Positions 1-9,813 of a stretch of DNA of 64,000 bases are shown here, piece by piece; position 1 is the first letter of the stretch; each line of letters starts with the position of its first letter. Source of the stretch: Clostridia bacterium (GTDB taxonomy: Bacteria > Bacillota_A > Clostridia > Oscillospirales > CAG-272). Below the pieces are notes generated by a model. It had not been told where the DNA came from and ran no database searches. It saw only the letters and a program-made list of their open reading frames with translations. The stretch is taken from positions 39,204-103,203 of the forward strand of contig JAFTKI010000070.1 in the NCBI GenBank assembly GCA_017453335.1, written 5' to 3'. Position numbers and translations under genes: made by a program.

Positions 1-854
1 TTCACGGTAAGTCCCGTTGCCTTCTCGTAAGCCTTTACGATCTCCAGCACCGAATATCCCGTTCCTGTTCCGATGTTGAAGTAGTCAACGCCCGTCACGG
101 TCTCTGCCTTCTCCAGCGCCTTCAGATGTGCTTTTGCAAGGTCTACCACGTGGATATAGTCACGCACACCGGTTCCGTCCTTGGTATCGTAATCGTTACC
201 GAAGACCGACAGATAAGGAAGTTGACCTGCCGCAACCTTTGCAACGTAAGGCAACAGATTGTTCGGGATTCCGCGCGGATTTTCACCGATCAGACCGCTC
301 TTGTGCGCACCGATCGGATTGAAGTAACGCAGGATCGAAACACTCCACTCGTTGTCGGATACCCAAATATCCTTGAGGATGCGCTCGATCATCAGCTTGG
401 TCTCACCGTAAGGGTTGGTGGTGGAAAGCGGAAAATCTTCGCTGATCGGAACGGTTTTGGGCATTCCGTAAACCGTTGCGGAGGAGCTGAAAACGATTCT
501 CTTTGCGTTGTACTTGGACATCAGATCCACCAGATTGAGGGTGCTGACGAGATTGTTGTGATAATACCAGCCGGGCTTCTGAACCGATTCGCCAACAGCC
601 TTCAATCCTGCAAAATGGATCGCGGAATCGATCTCGGGATTCTCAACGAACACCTTTTCGAGAGCATCCTTATCGCACAGATCCACACGGTAGAACGGAA
701 AATCCTTGCCCGTGATCTCCTTCACGCGCTCCAGCGACTTTGCGCTGCTGTTGCACAGATTATCCACTACAACAATATCATATCCTGCATTCAAAAATTC
801 CACTGCGGTATGGGAGCCGATAAAGCCCGCACCGCCCGTAATCAAAATAGACAT
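1..854 (-). CDS. galE: UDP-glucose 4-epimerase (3' end outside window)
   Basis: Interconverts UDP-glucose and UDP-galactose in the cytoplasm (Leloir pathway and envelope sugar supply). The frame opens at ATG 854 behind an AAAGGAGA ribosome site and runs off the left edge, so about 284 codons are visible of the usual 330-340. The N-terminus has the NAD-binding GGAGFIGSH motif of extended short-chain dehydrogenases. SSSATVYG and the catalytic YGETK (YxxxK) follow, and then RYFNPIGAH, which is typical of GalE. It starts 37 bases after the nucleotidyltransferase gene and is probably in the same transcript. Nothing in the visible part is broken. Confidence 0.93.
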   Translation of the reverse strand, partial: MSILITGGAGFIGSHTAVEFLNAGYDIVVVDNLCNSSAKSLERVKEITGKDFPFYRVDLCDKDALEKVFVENPEIDSAIHFAGLKAVGESVQKPGWYYHNNLVSTLNLVDLMSKYNAKRIVFSSSATVYGMPKTVPISEDFPLSTTNPYGETKLMIERILKDIWVSDNEWSVSILRYFNPIGAHKSGLIGENPRGIPNNLLPYVAKVAAGQLPYLSVFGNDYDTKDGTGVRDYIHVVDLAKAHLKALEKAETVTGVDYFNIGTGTGYSVLEIVKAYEKATGLTV

Positions 855-891
855 TTCAATCTCTCCTTTTCAAATTATATGACCGTCCCGA

Positions 892-1803
892 TCATGCCCA
901 GAGATTCTCGGGATATTCTCCGCTGTCGATCAGCGCGCGGATAGACGCCTTAACGCTTGCCTTATCCTCAGCGTAGGTCACGCCGTACCACATCGATTTG
1001 GTGGGATATACGCGCACATCGCAATAGCCCTTGATCCGCTGGGTATCAACCGATGCGGGCAGATAGTATTCTGCCTTCATGGGATTGTCGCCAAGGTTGG
1101 ACAGGAATTTTACGAAATCCTCCTCCAAGTGCGCAAAGATATCGGGAGTGAAGCCCCAGCAGTTCATCGAAACAATGGTGTCAAGAGGCAGATCCACCCA
1201 AGTCTTGCCATCATCGTCAAGATATTCGGCGCCGCCCTCTTTCTTTTGGATCTTGGTGCGCTCGGTAACGCCGCCCAGCATATCCGCTGTGTCAACGATA
1301 CACTGTCCGCGCGAAACGGTACCGTTATCGGTAAGCGTATTTCCAAGGCGGAAGCCTACCATACAATGATGTGCCACACCGTTCTCTGCAGTTGCGGTTT
1401 TCAGATGCTTTGCAAGCTGCATAAAGGTATCTCTTCCGTAAAAATCATCTGCGTTGATCACGGCGAAATTGTCCTTTACAACATCGCGCACACAGTAGAT
1501 CGCGTGTCCCGTTCCCCACGGCTTGGTTCTGCCCTCGGGAAGTGTAAAGCCTGCGGGCAGATCATCACCCTTCTGGAAGGCGTAGGTCACCTTGATCTTC
1601 TTTTCAATACGGCTGCCAACCGTTTCACGGAAGGCATCCAGATTTTCTTCCTTGATAATAAACACAACGTGATCAAATCCTGCCTGTACTGCATCATAGA
1701 TCGAAAAATCAAGGATAAATTCCCCATTCTCGGTCATGGGATCCAGTTGCTTCAGTCCGCCGTAGCGCGAACCCATACCTGCTGCCAAAATTACGAGTGT
1801 CAT
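892..1803 (-). CDS. Sugar nucleotidyltransferase family protein
   Basis: A 303-residue NTP-transferase-fold enzyme, expected to join a sugar phosphate to a nucleotide. The N-terminal signature LAAGMGSRYGGLKQL and the metal-binding Asp in VINADDFYG are clear. I chose the ATG at 1803 because GGAGG lies just upstream; a start at 1839 would add 12 residues without a ribosome site. The protein is longer than, and distinct from, canonical GalU and RmlA, so the sugar is uncertain. It is followed by galE, which suggests supply of UDP-sugars for envelope glycans. It has its own promoter just upstream, separate from the his operon. Confidence 0.82.
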   Translation of the reverse strand: MTLVILAAGMGSRYGGLKQLDPMTENGEFILDFSIYDAVQAGFDHVVFIIKEENLDAFRETVGSRIEKKIKVTYAFQKGDDLPAGFTLPEGRTKPWGTGHAIYCVRDVVKDNFAVINADDFYGRDTFMQLAKHLKTATAENGVAHHCMVGFRLGNTLTDNGTVSRGQCIVDTADMLGGVTERTKIQKKEGGAEYLDDDGKTWVDLPLDTIVSMNCWGFTPDIFAHLEEDFVKFLSNLGDNPMKAEYYLPASVDTQRIKGYCDVRVYPTKSMWYGVTYAEDKASVKASIRALIDSGEYPENLWA

Positions 1804-1844
1804 ATATGAAAGACCTCCGATCAGATTATTTTTATACATCTCTT

Positions 1845-1873
1845 AGTATACACGAAAACGCCCGAAAAGTAAA
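1845..1873 (-). promoter_or_regulatory. Promoter of nucleotidyltransferase-galE
   Basis: On the minus strand TTTACT (1868-1873) and TATACT (1845-1850) are 17 bases apart, upstream of the gene starting at 1803. The -10 is good and the -35 matches 4 of 6 consensus bases. Confidence 0.5.
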
Positions 1874-1909
1874 GACCTTTTTTCATTTTTTCCCAAATTT
1901 CTTTTGCTG

Positions 1910-1961
1910 AAAAAACGAGAGTGGGAGGACAGCCTCTGTTTTCGCAGAAGCAAGTCCTCCC
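1910..1961 (-). terminator. Terminator of the his operon
   Basis: An 8-bp stem GGGAGGAC/GTCCTCCC (1923-1930 with 1954-1961) lies just after the hisIE stop. On the minus strand a run of six T (1910-1915) follows a short distance on. It separates the his operon from the nucleotidyltransferase gene. Confidence 0.7.
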
Positions 1962-1966
1962 AATGA

Positions 1967-2617
1967 TTATTTCGTCATTTTTTCCTGCTTGACCTTGTGG
2001 TCGATCACGTGGCGGGATGCCAACTCACGGTTGATATCCTCCAGAGAAATTCCCATCTCGATCATCAGCACCATTACATGGTATACAAGGTCAGAGATCT
2101 CATAGATCGTTTCTGCCTTGTCGTCTGCCTTTCCCGCAATGATGACCTCGGTGCATTCCTCGCCCACCTTTTTCAGAATCTTGTCGATTCCCTTTTCAAA
2201 CAGATAGGTGGTATAGGAGCCTTCCTTTTTCTCGATCTTGCGTCCGCGGATCACGTCCATGAGTCCCTGCAGAGAGAAAGCCGAGAGCGTATCGCTTTCG
2301 TAAACGTAATCGTTGAAGCAGGAATCAGCCCCCGTGTGGCAAGCGGGACCGTCCTTTTGAACCAGCACGGTCAAAGCGTCTCTGTCACAGTCCGCCATAA
2401 TGTTGACGATGTGCTGACGGTTGCCAGAGGTCTCTCCCTTTCTCCAAAGCTCTTGGCGAGAGCGCGACCAGAAGCAGGTCATACCCTCCTTGATGCTGAT
2501 CTCCAGTGATTCACGGTTCATATACGCCACGGTGAGCACCTTTTTGGATTCGGCATCCACCACAACGGCAGGGATCAAGCCCTTTTCATCAAATTTCAGT
2601 TCGTCTATGTTCAACAT
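1967..2617 (-). CDS. hisIE: Bifunctional phosphoribosyl-AMP cyclohydrolase / phosphoribosyl-ATP pyrophosphatase
   Basis: Carries out steps 2 and 3 of histidine synthesis. At 216 residues it has the usual size of the HisI-HisE fusion. The N-terminal HisI part (about 1-115) shows the metal-binding region MADCDRDA and the downstream Cys/His segment GPACHTG. The C-terminal HisE part (about 120-205) has the helical MazG-like core VGEECTEVIIA. It is the last gene of the operon, two bases after hisF, and a terminator follows. Confidence 0.95.
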   Translation of the reverse strand: MLNIDELKFDEKGLIPAVVVDAESKKVLTVAYMNRESLEISIKEGMTCFWSRSRQELWRKGETSGNRQHIVNIMADCDRDALTVLVQKDGPACHTGADSCFNDYVYESDTLSAFSLQGLMDVIRGRKIEKKEGSYTTYLFEKGIDKILKKVGEECTEVIIAGKADDKAETIYEISDLVYHVMVLMIEMGISLEDINRELASRHVIDHKVKQEKMTK

Positions 2618-2619
2618 GG

Positions 2620-3396
2620 TTAAATTCCTTCTTTCTGTGTAATTCTGACATCGATCCCGTTCGACTTGAGCGTTTGCTTCAGATCGGGGATCTCAACCTC
2701 TCCGAAATGGAAGATCGATGCGGCAAGTCCCGCATCTACCTTGGGAAGCGTTTTGAAAAGCGTTACAAAATCCTCTTGACATCCCGCACCGCCCGACGCG
2801 ATCACGGGAACGTCCACAACATTGCAAACCGCCTCCAGCATTTCCAGATCAAAGCCCTTCTTTACGCCGTCGGTATCGATGCTGTTGAGCACGATCTCGC
2901 CCGCTCCCGCATCAACGCCGCGCTTGATCCATTCAATGGCATCGATTCCTGTATCCACGCGACCGCCCTTGGCAAAAACACGGAATTGTCCGTCCACGCG
3001 CTTGGCATCCACCGAAAGCACCACGCACTGGTCGCCATACTTTCGTGCCGCCTCTTTGATCAGATCGGGATTGCGGATCGCGCCCGAATTGACGCTGACC
3101 TTATCGGCACCGCATTTGAGCACACGGTCGAAATCGTCCACGGTATTGATACCGCCGCCAACCGTCAGCGGAATAAAGATGGTCTTTGCAACCTCGCAAA
3201 GAATATCGGTAAACAGTGCTCGCCCCTCGGCAGATGCCGTGATATCGTAAAATACCAGCTCATCGGCACCGCATTCGCTGTAAAACTGTGCCAGCTTGAT
3301 GGGAGAGGAAACGTCGGCAAGGCCTAAAAAGTTGACGCCCTTTACCACGCGTCCGTCCTTGACGTCAAGACAAGGAATGATTCGTTTGGTAACCAT
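2620..3396 (-). CDS. hisF: Imidazole glycerol phosphate synthase, cyclase subunit
   Basis: HisF takes ammonia from HisH and converts PRFAR to imidazole glycerol phosphate and AICAR. The 258-residue beta/alpha barrel starts IIPCLDVKDGRVVKG, which contains catalytic Asp 11. The second catalytic Asp is in LSVDAKR near residue 130. The phosphate-binding loops VGGGI and ASGGAG are present. A GGAGG site precedes the ATG, and hisA ends three bases upstream. Its partner hisH is two genes upstream in the same operon. Confidence 0.96.
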   Translation of the reverse strand: MVTKRIIPCLDVKDGRVVKGVNFLGLADVSSPIKLAQFYSECGADELVFYDITASAEGRALFTDILCEVAKTIFIPLTVGGGINTVDDFDRVLKCGADKVSVNSGAIRNPDLIKEAARKYGDQCVVLSVDAKRVDGQFRVFAKGGRVDTGIDAIEWIKRGVDAGAGEIVLNSIDTDGVKKGFDLEMLEAVCNVVDVPVIASGGAGCQEDFVTLFKTLPKVDAGLAASIFHFGEVEIPDLKQTLKSNGIDVRITQKEGI

Positions 3397-3399
3397 CCT

Positions 3400-4119
3400 T
3401 CACACCTCCCGAGCCGCCGCAACGGCTTCCTTCAGATCGATCGCACCCGTGTACAGAGCCTTTCCGAGAATGGCTCCGTAAAGTCCCATTTCGGAAAGCT
3501 TTTTCACGTCTTCCACGCTTGTCACGCCGCCCGATGCCGTAAAGTTGATCGGGAAACGCTTGCCAAGCTCCGAGTAAAGTGCGAGATTGGTACCCGACAA
3601 AAGGCCATCCTTGGAAATATCGGTGCAGATCACGCAGGAAACGCCCTTTTGGGTAAGCGTTTCGCAAAAATCAAAGCAATCGAGTGCGCTGACCTCACGC
3701 CAGCCCTTGATGGCAACCATGCCGTCCTTGATATCCACGCCAACCGCGATCTTATCGCCGTAAGCCTTGAGTGCCGCATCCAAAAATGCAGGATCGGTCA
3801 CAGCAGCGGTTCCGATGATCACACGGTAAGCACCCGCGTCAATGTAGGTCTTCACGGTTTCCATCGAACGGATACCGCCGCCGATTTCCACCTTCAATCC
3901 GCTCTCGGCGATCAATCGCTTCACGGTATTGAGATTGGGCGTATTGCCATCACGCGCACCCTCCAGATCCACCACGTGCAAATATTCCGCACCGCACGCG
4001 GCAAATCCTTTGGCAACACCAACAGGATCATCGCTGTAGACCGTCATTTGGTCGTAATCTCCTCGAATCAAGCGGACGGCCTTACCGCCGATGAGGTCTA
4101 TTGCAGGAAACAAATTCAT
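3400..4119 (-). CDS. hisA: ProFAR isomerase (HisA)
   Basis: Isomerises ProFAR to PRFAR, step 4 of the pathway. The true start is ATG 4119, giving 239 residues beginning MNLFPAIDLIGGKAVRL with catalytic Asp 8. An AAAGGAT ribosome site sits upstream; the longer open frame into hisH has no homology and is only an extension. The second catalytic Asp is in VGVDIKDG, and GGGIRS and ASGGVTS form the phosphate sites. It lies between hisH and hisF, the common order. Confidence 0.95.
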   Translation of the reverse strand: MNLFPAIDLIGGKAVRLIRGDYDQMTVYSDDPVGVAKGFAACGAEYLHVVDLEGARDGNTPNLNTVKRLIAESGLKVEIGGGIRSMETVKTYIDAGAYRVIIGTAAVTDPAFLDAALKAYGDKIAVGVDIKDGMVAIKGWREVSALDCFDFCETLTQKGVSCVICTDISKDGLLSGTNLALYSELGKRFPINFTASGGVTSVEDVKKLSEMGLYGAILGKALYTGAIDLKEAVAAAREV

Positions 4120-4145
4120 TGGTTCAAAATCCTTTCTCGGATAGG

Positions 4146-4757
4146 TTACATCTCGCAGAACGCGCGCAGGATCGCAAGTCCCACCTGTCCGCTCTTTTCG
4201 GGATGGAACTGCGTGCCGTACACGTTGCCCGATGCCACAGCAGCTGTCAGAGTTGCTCCGTATTCCGTGGTGGCGATCACCGATTCCTCGCAATCGGCAC
4301 CCGCATAGGAATGGACGAAGTAAACGAAATCGCCTTCGTTGATATAACGGAACAACGGGCTTTTTTCCTTCCCGAAGGAAAGCGCATTCCAGCCGATATG
4401 AGGCACCTTCAAGCTCTCCCCGATCACAGGACGGATCGGCTTGACGGATCCCTTGATCAGCCCAAGTCCGCGATGCTCGCCGTATTCGTAGCTTTTCTCG
4501 AACAGCATCTGCATTCCAAGGCAAATCCCCAAAAGAGGCTTGCCCTTTGCCGCCTCCTCCAGCACCACACGGTCAAGCCCCGATTCACGTAGCTTGCGAG
4601 CGGCATCCTCAAAAGCACCGACACCGGGCAGGATCAATCGGTCCGCCTGTGCCAGAACCGCGGGATCGGAGGTCACCGTAACCTCTTTCCCAAGAAACGC
4701 AAACGAGCTTTTCAGGGAAAACAAATTTCCAACGCCGTAGTCAATGATCGCTATCAT
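4146..4757 (-). CDS. hisH: Imidazole glycerol phosphate synthase, glutaminase subunit
   Basis: A class I glutamine amidotransferase that feeds ammonia to HisF. The nucleophile Cys is in [10 protein letters not shown] (about residue 80), and the His/Glu pair is in [10 protein letters not shown] near the C-terminus. At 203 residues it is full length. Its ATG overlaps the hisB stop in an ATGA arrangement, so the two are probably translationally coupled. Confidence 0.95.
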   Translation of the reverse strand: MIAIIDYGVGNLFSLKSSFAFLGKEVTVTSDPAVLAQADRLILPGVGAFEDAARKLRESGLDRVVLEEAAKGKPLLGICLGMQMLFEKSYEYGEHRGLGLIKGSVKPIRPVIGESLKVPHIGWNALSFGKEKSPLFRYINEGDFVYFVHSYAGADCEESVIATTEYGATLTAAVASGNVYGTQFHPEKSGQVGLAILRAFCEM

Positions 4758-5344
4758 AAAAGAACTCCCTTGGTGGACGGAATTTCATTGGCGCGGCTCT
4801 CCGAAACTGCAATCGCCTCGCTCAGCGCGCGTGCCACAGCCTTGAAGATCGCCTCGGCAATGTGATGCGAATTCTTGCCGTCAAGCTGACGGATGTGCAG
4901 CGTGATTGCCGCATTGCGAACGAATGCCGTCCAGAATTCCTCTACCAGCTCGGTGTCAAAGCTACCGATCTTCTGGCTGGGGAATTCCGCCTTGAAGACC
5001 AGGCAATCTCTGCCCGATACATCGATTGCCGCCAGCACAAGCGCTTCATCCATCGGAAGCAGCATATTGCCGTAGCGCGCAATTCCTCTGCAATCGCCAA
5101 GAGCCTGACGGAAGGCAGTCCCCAAACAGATACCGATATCCTCCACGCTGTGGTGATCGTCCACGTTGGTATCTCCCACGCATTTCACGGAAAGATCGAA
5201 TCTGCCGTGCTTTGCAAACAGCGTAAGCATGTGATCCAAAAAGCCACAGCCGGTTTGAATGTCGGACACGCCCGTTCCGTCCAGATTGAGCGAAAGAACG
5301 ATATCGGTTTCTCCCGTTTTCCGTTTGATTTCAGAGTTTCTCAT
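4754..5344 (-). CDS. hisB: Imidazoleglycerol-phosphate dehydratase
   Basis: Dehydrates imidazole glycerol phosphate to imidazole acetol phosphate. This is the single-domain form (196 residues), without the phosphatase domain of enterobacterial HisB. The repeated manganese-binding histidine clusters are seen as [14 protein letters not shown] and [11 protein letters not shown]. Two ATGs are adjacent; I prefer the second (5344) because it is six bases from AAAGGAG while the first is only three away. No histidinol-phosphate phosphatase gene is present in this operon. Confidence 0.94.
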   Translation of the reverse strand: MRNSEIKRKTGETDIVLSLNLDGTGVSDIQTGCGFLDHMLTLFAKHGRFDLSVKCVGDTNVDDHHSVEDIGICLGTAFRQALGDCRGIARYGNMLLPMDEALVLAAIDVSGRDCLVFKAEFPSQKIGSFDTELVEEFWTAFVRNAAITLHIRQLDGKNSHHIAEAIFKAVARALSEAIAVSESRANEIPSTKGVLL

Positions 5345-5356
5345 CATTAGCTCCTT

Positions 5357-6424
5357 TCAACCGCGCTTTTGCTCGGTCAGAATCTCCTTGACCGTTGCAA
5401 CCAGCGTTTGCATCTCTTCCATCGTACCGATGGTGATGCGGTTATAGTCTTTGATCAGTTCGGCGGTAAAATGACGCACCAGAATGCCGCGCGCCTTGAG
5501 TTCAAGGTAAAGTGCCTCGCCGCCGATCTTCTCGCTCTTTGCAAAAATAAAATTGGTGGAAGACGGCAAAACGAAGAATCCGAGATCCTCCAATGCCTTG
5601 GTCGTATAGGCTCGATTTTCTTGAATTTTGCGGCAGTTCTGCATATAATAATCCTTTTCATCCATCGCCGCCGCACCTGCCAGGAGCGACAAGCGATTGA
5701 CGTTGTAAGGATTGGTGGAATACTTGATCTTTTCAAGATCGGCGATCAGCTCGCTGTTACCGAAGGCAAAGCCAAGCCGTGCGCCTGCCAAGGAATAGGA
5801 CTTGGAAAAGGTACGGACCACCAAAAGATTATCATATTTTTCGATCAGCGGCAACGCACTCTCAGCACCGAAATCAACGTACGCCTCATCAATGAGTACC
5901 ACGTGATCGGGATTGGATTTCACGATCTCTTCGATCTTGTCAACCGAGATCGCAATGCCTGTCGGTGCGTTGGGATTGGCGATCACAACCGCTCTGCCGA
6001 CGTTCAGATAATCACGGTAATCCACGCGAAAATCATCGGTCAGATCAATCTTTTTCGAATCAATTCCGTACAGATCGGCATACACCGAATAAAAGCCATA
6101 GCTGATGCTCGGAAAAGCGACCCCATGTCGGCAAAACGCCATAAAGGAAAAATTCAGGATCTCGTCCGATCCGTTGGAAACAAACACGTTGGATGCTTTC
6201 ACACCGTATTGCTCGGCGATCTTTTTTCTCAGCTTCCCTGCCGTGGGGTCCGAGTAAAGTCTCAATTCCCGAACACTCTCGTTGCCGATCGCCCGAACCA
6301 CTTCGGGGGACGGCGGAAAGGGCGACTCGTTGGTATTGAGCTTGATATATTTCATGTTGGTGGGCTGCTCTCCGGGGGTATATGCCACCAACGGTTGATA
6401 CTGTTCTGCCAAAAAGCGGCTCAT
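5357..6424 (-). CDS. hisC: Histidinol-phosphate aminotransferase
   Basis: A PLP enzyme that transaminates imidazole acetol phosphate with glutamate. It has 355 residues and fold type I. The PLP lysine is in RTFSKSYSLAGARLG; NPNAPTG and DEAYVDF, both typical of HisC, are also visible. It lies between hisD and hisB with short gaps. Confidence 0.95.
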   Translation of the reverse strand: MSRFLAEQYQPLVAYTPGEQPTNMKYIKLNTNESPFPPSPEVVRAIGNESVRELRLYSDPTAGKLRKKIAEQYGVKASNVFVSNGSDEILNFSFMAFCRHGVAFPSISYGFYSVYADLYGIDSKKIDLTDDFRVDYRDYLNVGRAVVIANPNAPTGIAISVDKIEEIVKSNPDHVVLIDEAYVDFGAESALPLIEKYDNLLVVRTFSKSYSLAGARLGFAFGNSELIADLEKIKYSTNPYNVNRLSLLAGAAAMDEKDYYMQNCRKIQENRAYTTKALEDLGFFVLPSSTNFIFAKSEKIGGEALYLELKARGILVRHFTAELIKDYNRITIGTMEEMQTLVATVKEILTEQKRG

Positions 6425-6441
6425 GTGTACGCTTCCCTTCT

Positions 6442-7725
6442 TTATTTGCTATTCTTATTTTTTCTTGCAACAGCGCTTGCCGCGTGTGCAGTCAAGCCCT
6501 CACGCGTTGCAAACAGTGCAACATCATCGGCAACCTTTGCGAGAGCCTTTGCGGTATAATAGGTATACTGTGATTTTTTCACGAAATCGTCAACCGACAA
6601 GGGGCTGGAAAACCGCGCGGTACCGCCTGTGGGCAGGGTGTGGTTGGGACCTGCAAAATAATCCCCCAGCGCCTCGGGACAGTATTTGCCCATAAATACC
6701 GAGCCTGCATGACGAATCTCGCCAAGATAATCAAACGGATTGTCCACACAAAGCTCCAAATGCTCGGGAGCGATCTCGTTTGCGATCTCGATCACGCGCG
6801 CAAGACTGTCTGCAACGATGATCTTTCCATTGTTGTCGATCGAGGCTCTTGCGATCTCGGCTCTCAAAAGCTGCGGAATCTGTCGCTCCAAAGCGGCTTG
6901 TACATCGGTGGCAAGCTGTTCGCTGTCGGTTACCAGAACCGCGCTTGCAAGCTTGTCGTGCTCGGCCTGCGACAAAAGATCTGCCGCTACCACGTCGGGA
7001 TCACAGGTTGCATCGGCAACCACAAGGATCTCGCTGGGGCCTGCGATCATATCAATGGCAACCTTTCCGAACACCTGCTTCTTTGCCTCCGCAACAAATG
7101 CGTTACCGGGGCCTACGATCTTATCAACCGCGGGTACGGTTTCGGTTCCGTATGCCAGTGCGGCAACAGCCTGAGCGCCGCCAACCTTAAAGATGCGGTC
7201 AACGCCTGCGATCTTCGCCGCCGCCAAGATATTGGGATTAACCTTTCCGTCCTTGCCGGGAGGGGTTACCATCACGATCATACCGCATCCCGCGATCTTT
7301 GCGGGAATGCTGTTCATCAACACCGAGGAAGGATATGCAGCCGTTCCGCCGGGGACATACAATCCAACACGGTCGATGGGGGTGATTCTCTGCCCCATCA
7401 CGATGCCGTCCTCGCCCTCGATCAAAAAGCTGTTGCGAACCTGTCTTTTATGGAAGTTGTGAATATTCACAGCCGCCCGTTTGATCACGTCAAGAAACGC
7501 CTCGTCTACCGACGCAAACGCCTCATCGATCTCCTCTTTGCTGACTTCAACGGAGGAAAGCTGTACCTTGTCAAATTTTTCGCTGTATTCCAACAAGGCT
7601 TTGTCTCCGTTCTTCCGAACATTCTCAATAATTCCCGAAACGATGGAAGCCACATCAACGGTTGCTTCGGCCCTTGCAAAGATCTCGCTGTTTGCAACCT
7701 CACCGTATTTCAAAATGCGAATCAT
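6442..7725 (-). CDS. hisD: Histidinol dehydrogenase
   Basis: Zinc- and NAD-dependent oxidation of histidinol to histidine, the last step. Its 427 residues are normal. The family blocks VGLYVPGGTA, IDMIAGPSEI and QAEHDK (His ligand region), and GPNHTLPTGGTARF near the C-terminus, are all present. It is fourth in the operon, 16 bases after hisG. Confidence 0.96.
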   Translation of the reverse strand: MIRILKYGEVANSEIFARAEATVDVASIVSGIIENVRKNGDKALLEYSEKFDKVQLSSVEVSKEEIDEAFASVDEAFLDVIKRAAVNIHNFHKRQVRNSFLIEGEDGIVMGQRITPIDRVGLYVPGGTAAYPSSVLMNSIPAKIAGCGMIVMVTPPGKDGKVNPNILAAAKIAGVDRIFKVGGAQAVAALAYGTETVPAVDKIVGPGNAFVAEAKKQVFGKVAIDMIAGPSEILVVADATCDPDVVAADLLSQAEHDKLASAVLVTDSEQLATDVQAALERQIPQLLRAEIARASIDNNGKIIVADSLARVIEIANEIAPEHLELCVDNPFDYLGEIRHAGSVFMGKYCPEALGDYFAGPNHTLPTGGTARFSSPLSVDDFVKKSQYTYYTAKALAKVADDVALFATREGLTAHAASAVARKNKNSK

Positions 7726-7741
7726 ACTCTACTCTCTTTTC

Positions 7742-8368
7742 TCAAGGATTGGCGATCAGCGCCTCAATATCCTCACACATTTTACGAATTTGTTGATTTT
7801 TAAATTTGTAAGCGACCTTATTTGCCACAAGACGCGCACTGATATCCACCACGGTCTCTCTCGGCTCCAAGTCATTCTCCAGAAGTGTTTTTCCGGTTTC
7901 CACGATATCAACGATCACATCGGAAAGCCCCAGGATCGGAGCCAGCTCGATCGAGCCGTTGAGCTTGATGATATCGATCTCACGGCTGATCCCATTGTAA
8001 TAGGAGCGCGCGATATGCGGAAACTTGGTGGCAACGCGCAGGGTCCTGTCGCGGTTATCACAAAAATCCTTTTTGCAAGCCACCGCCATGCGGCACTTTC
8101 CGATGCCAAGATCGGCAAGCTCGTAAATATCGGGCTCATATTCCAGAATAATATCCCGTCCCGCAATGCCGATATCGGCGGCACCGCGCTCAACGTAGAT
8201 GACAACATCCGAAGGCTTTACCCAGAAATAACGAACGCCCTTCTCGGGATTTTCGAAGATCAGCTTGCGGTTTTCCTCATGAATCGAGGGACATTCATAT
8301 CCCGCCTGTTCAAATATCTTGTATGCCTTCTCGCCCAAGCGTCCCTTGGGAAGCGCAATATTAATCAT
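7742..8368 (-). CDS. hisG: ATP phosphoribosyltransferase, short catalytic subunit
   Basis: First committed step: ATP and PRPP give phosphoribosyl-ATP. The start at 8368 gives MINIALPKGRLGEKAY and 208 residues. That is the short form, which lacks the C-terminal regulatory domain and works as an octamer with HisZ. The hisZ gene lies directly upstream and overlaps it by eight bases, consistent with coupled production. The longer open frame into hisZ (to 8437) is not needed. Histidine feedback inhibition is expected to act through HisZ. Confidence 0.95.
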   Translation of the reverse strand: MINIALPKGRLGEKAYKIFEQAGYECPSIHEENRKLIFENPEKGVRYFWVKPSDVVIYVERGAADIGIAGRDIILEYEPDIYELADLGIGKCRMAVACKKDFCDNRDRTLRVATKFPHIARSYYNGISREIDIIKLNGSIELAPILGLSDVIVDIVETGKTLLENDLEPRETVVDISARLVANKVAYKFKNQQIRKMCEDIEALIANP

Positions 8369-9488
8369 TGGTTTCAAGGACTTCCAGACCTCCCTTTCCA
8401 AGCTGCATCCGTGTGCGATAGCGAACACCGATCGCACCGTTTCGGCGGATCAGAACGCTTTTCCCGTTTTTGCGAAGCTCCTCCGCGGCGGCGATCAGCG
8501 CGGCAATGTCGGTAGCGATATCGTAAGTCAGCACCACGTCAACATCATACGAAGAAGAGGTGCGGTCAAGCTGCTCCAACAGATCAAGGTACACGGCAAA
8601 GCCAATCGCTCCCGCAGTTTTTTCCATCTTAGACATCAATTTATCGTATCTGCCTCCCGACAGCACGCCATCGGGAATTCCGTTGATAAAGCCGCGGAAG
8701 ATAATTCCGTTATAATAGCTCATATCGTTGACCACGGAGAAATCCAAAAACAGACCGTTAACACAGCCGTACGCGCGCAACAGCTCTGCAACGCCGCGCA
8801 GCTCCATGTATGCAGCTTCCATCTTAGCACCCTGCACCAGGGGAGCAAGCTTTTCCAAAGCCACCTCAAGCGGCTCATACAGCTCGGTGATCTGGCAGAT
8901 CGATGCCGTGATCTCCTCGCTCAGTCCGTGTGCCTTTGCATAAGCGCGGATCGCATGCGTATTTTTGGTTGCAATATCGTGCAACAGCTCACCGCATCCA
9001 TCCTCGTCCACACCCGCATTCTCCAGCAGTCCGCTGACCAATCCCATGTGAGACAGCGCAAGAATGTTATCGCCGTTGATCAGATCCAGGCTTTTTTTAG
9101 CAAGCATCACGACCTCGGCCGCCGAGCAAAGATCGATCTCTCCGATGCACTCGAGTCCCGTTTGCATGATCTCACGGAAGCCGTTTCCACCTGCAGAGGT
9201 GCGGTACACCGTTTCATTGTAAAACAGCTTGTGCAACGACTTATCCTCGCGTCCGATGTTTTTAATGATCGACAGCGTTACATCGGGCTTGAGTGCCATC
9301 AGCTTTCCGTTTGTATCGGTAAAGGTCAGAATATTATCGCTGACCAAAAAGCTTTTATTTTTTGCGTACAGGTCATATTCCTCGAACTTGCTGACACGGT
9401 AATGAGAATATCCGTATCTTCGATACAACTCGCGCAAGCCGTAAACCGCCTGTTCGTCCTGTTTCAAAACTTCATTTTCCAACTTCAT
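8361..9488 (-). CDS. hisZ: ATP phosphoribosyltransferase regulatory subunit (HisZ)
   Basis: A histidyl-tRNA synthetase-like protein (375 residues) that activates short HisG and senses histidine. The class II core is visible in PDVTLSI and in the ETVYRT and SGGRYDKLM blocks. The anticodon-binding domain of true HisRS is not apparent. Its ATG overlaps the stop of the upstream regulator gene in an ATGA arrangement, and its 3' end overlaps hisG. A functional HisRS is less likely given size and context. Confidence 0.92.
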   Translation of the reverse strand: MKLENEVLKQDEQAVYGLRELYRRYGYSHYRVSKFEEYDLYAKNKSFLVSDNILTFTDTNGKLMALKPDVTLSIIKNIGREDKSLHKLFYNETVYRTSAGGNGFREIMQTGLECIGEIDLCSAAEVVMLAKKSLDLINGDNILALSHMGLVSGLLENAGVDEDGCGELLHDIATKNTHAIRAYAKAHGLSEEITASICQITELYEPLEVALEKLAPLVQGAKMEAAYMELRGVAELLRAYGCVNGLFLDFSVVNDMSYYNGIIFRGFINGIPDGVLSGGRYDKLMSKMEKTAGAIGFAVYLDLLEQLDRTSSSYDVDVVLTYDIATDIAALIAAAEELRKNGKSVLIRRNGAIGVRYRTRMQLGKGGLEVLETND

Positions 9489-9781
9489 TTCTTGGACTCC
9501 TTCTCCACTCGATCAAGGATCATTCGGTAACCGCCTGTACCGTAATTGTACGCGCGATTGATACGGCTGATGGTTGCCGTGCTGGCACCCGTTTCCTCTA
9601 CGATTTTACTGTAAACGACCTGCTCGGAAAGCATTTTAGCAACCAACAAGCGTTGCGCCACGTCAGCGATCTCCTTTTGCGTCATCAAATCCTCCAAAAA
9701 CGCGGCACAATCCTCCTCGTTTTCAAGAGCAAGCAACGCGCGAAACAGTAGCTGACATCCATCATTTTGATATTTATTCAT
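9485..9781 (-). CDS. YerC/TrpR-like regulator, probable his repressor
   Basis: A 98-residue protein of the YerC/YecD family related to TrpR. The start at 9781 follows GGAAGGGAG; the longer open frame is rejected because it runs back through the promoter. The helix-turn-helix lies around VVYSKIVEETGASTATIS (residues 58-75), followed by RINRAYNYGTGGY. It is the first gene of the his transcript. A symmetrical element covers the promoter, so I infer that it represses its own operon in response to histidine or histidyl status. The ligand is not visible from sequence. Confidence 0.85.
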   Translation of the reverse strand: MNKYQNDGCQLLFRALLALENEEDCAAFLEDLMTQKEIADVAQRLLVAKMLSEQVVYSKIVEETGASTATISRINRAYNYGTGGYRMILDRVEKESKK

Positions 9782-9813
9782 CAACCAAAATCTCCCTTCC
9801 TTTGCAGTTTCAC

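Noticed and set aside
126..944. Long plus-strand open frame opposite galE
   Set aside because: It is the mirror of the galE coding frame, has no ribosome site, and the minus frame has clear epimerase motifs.
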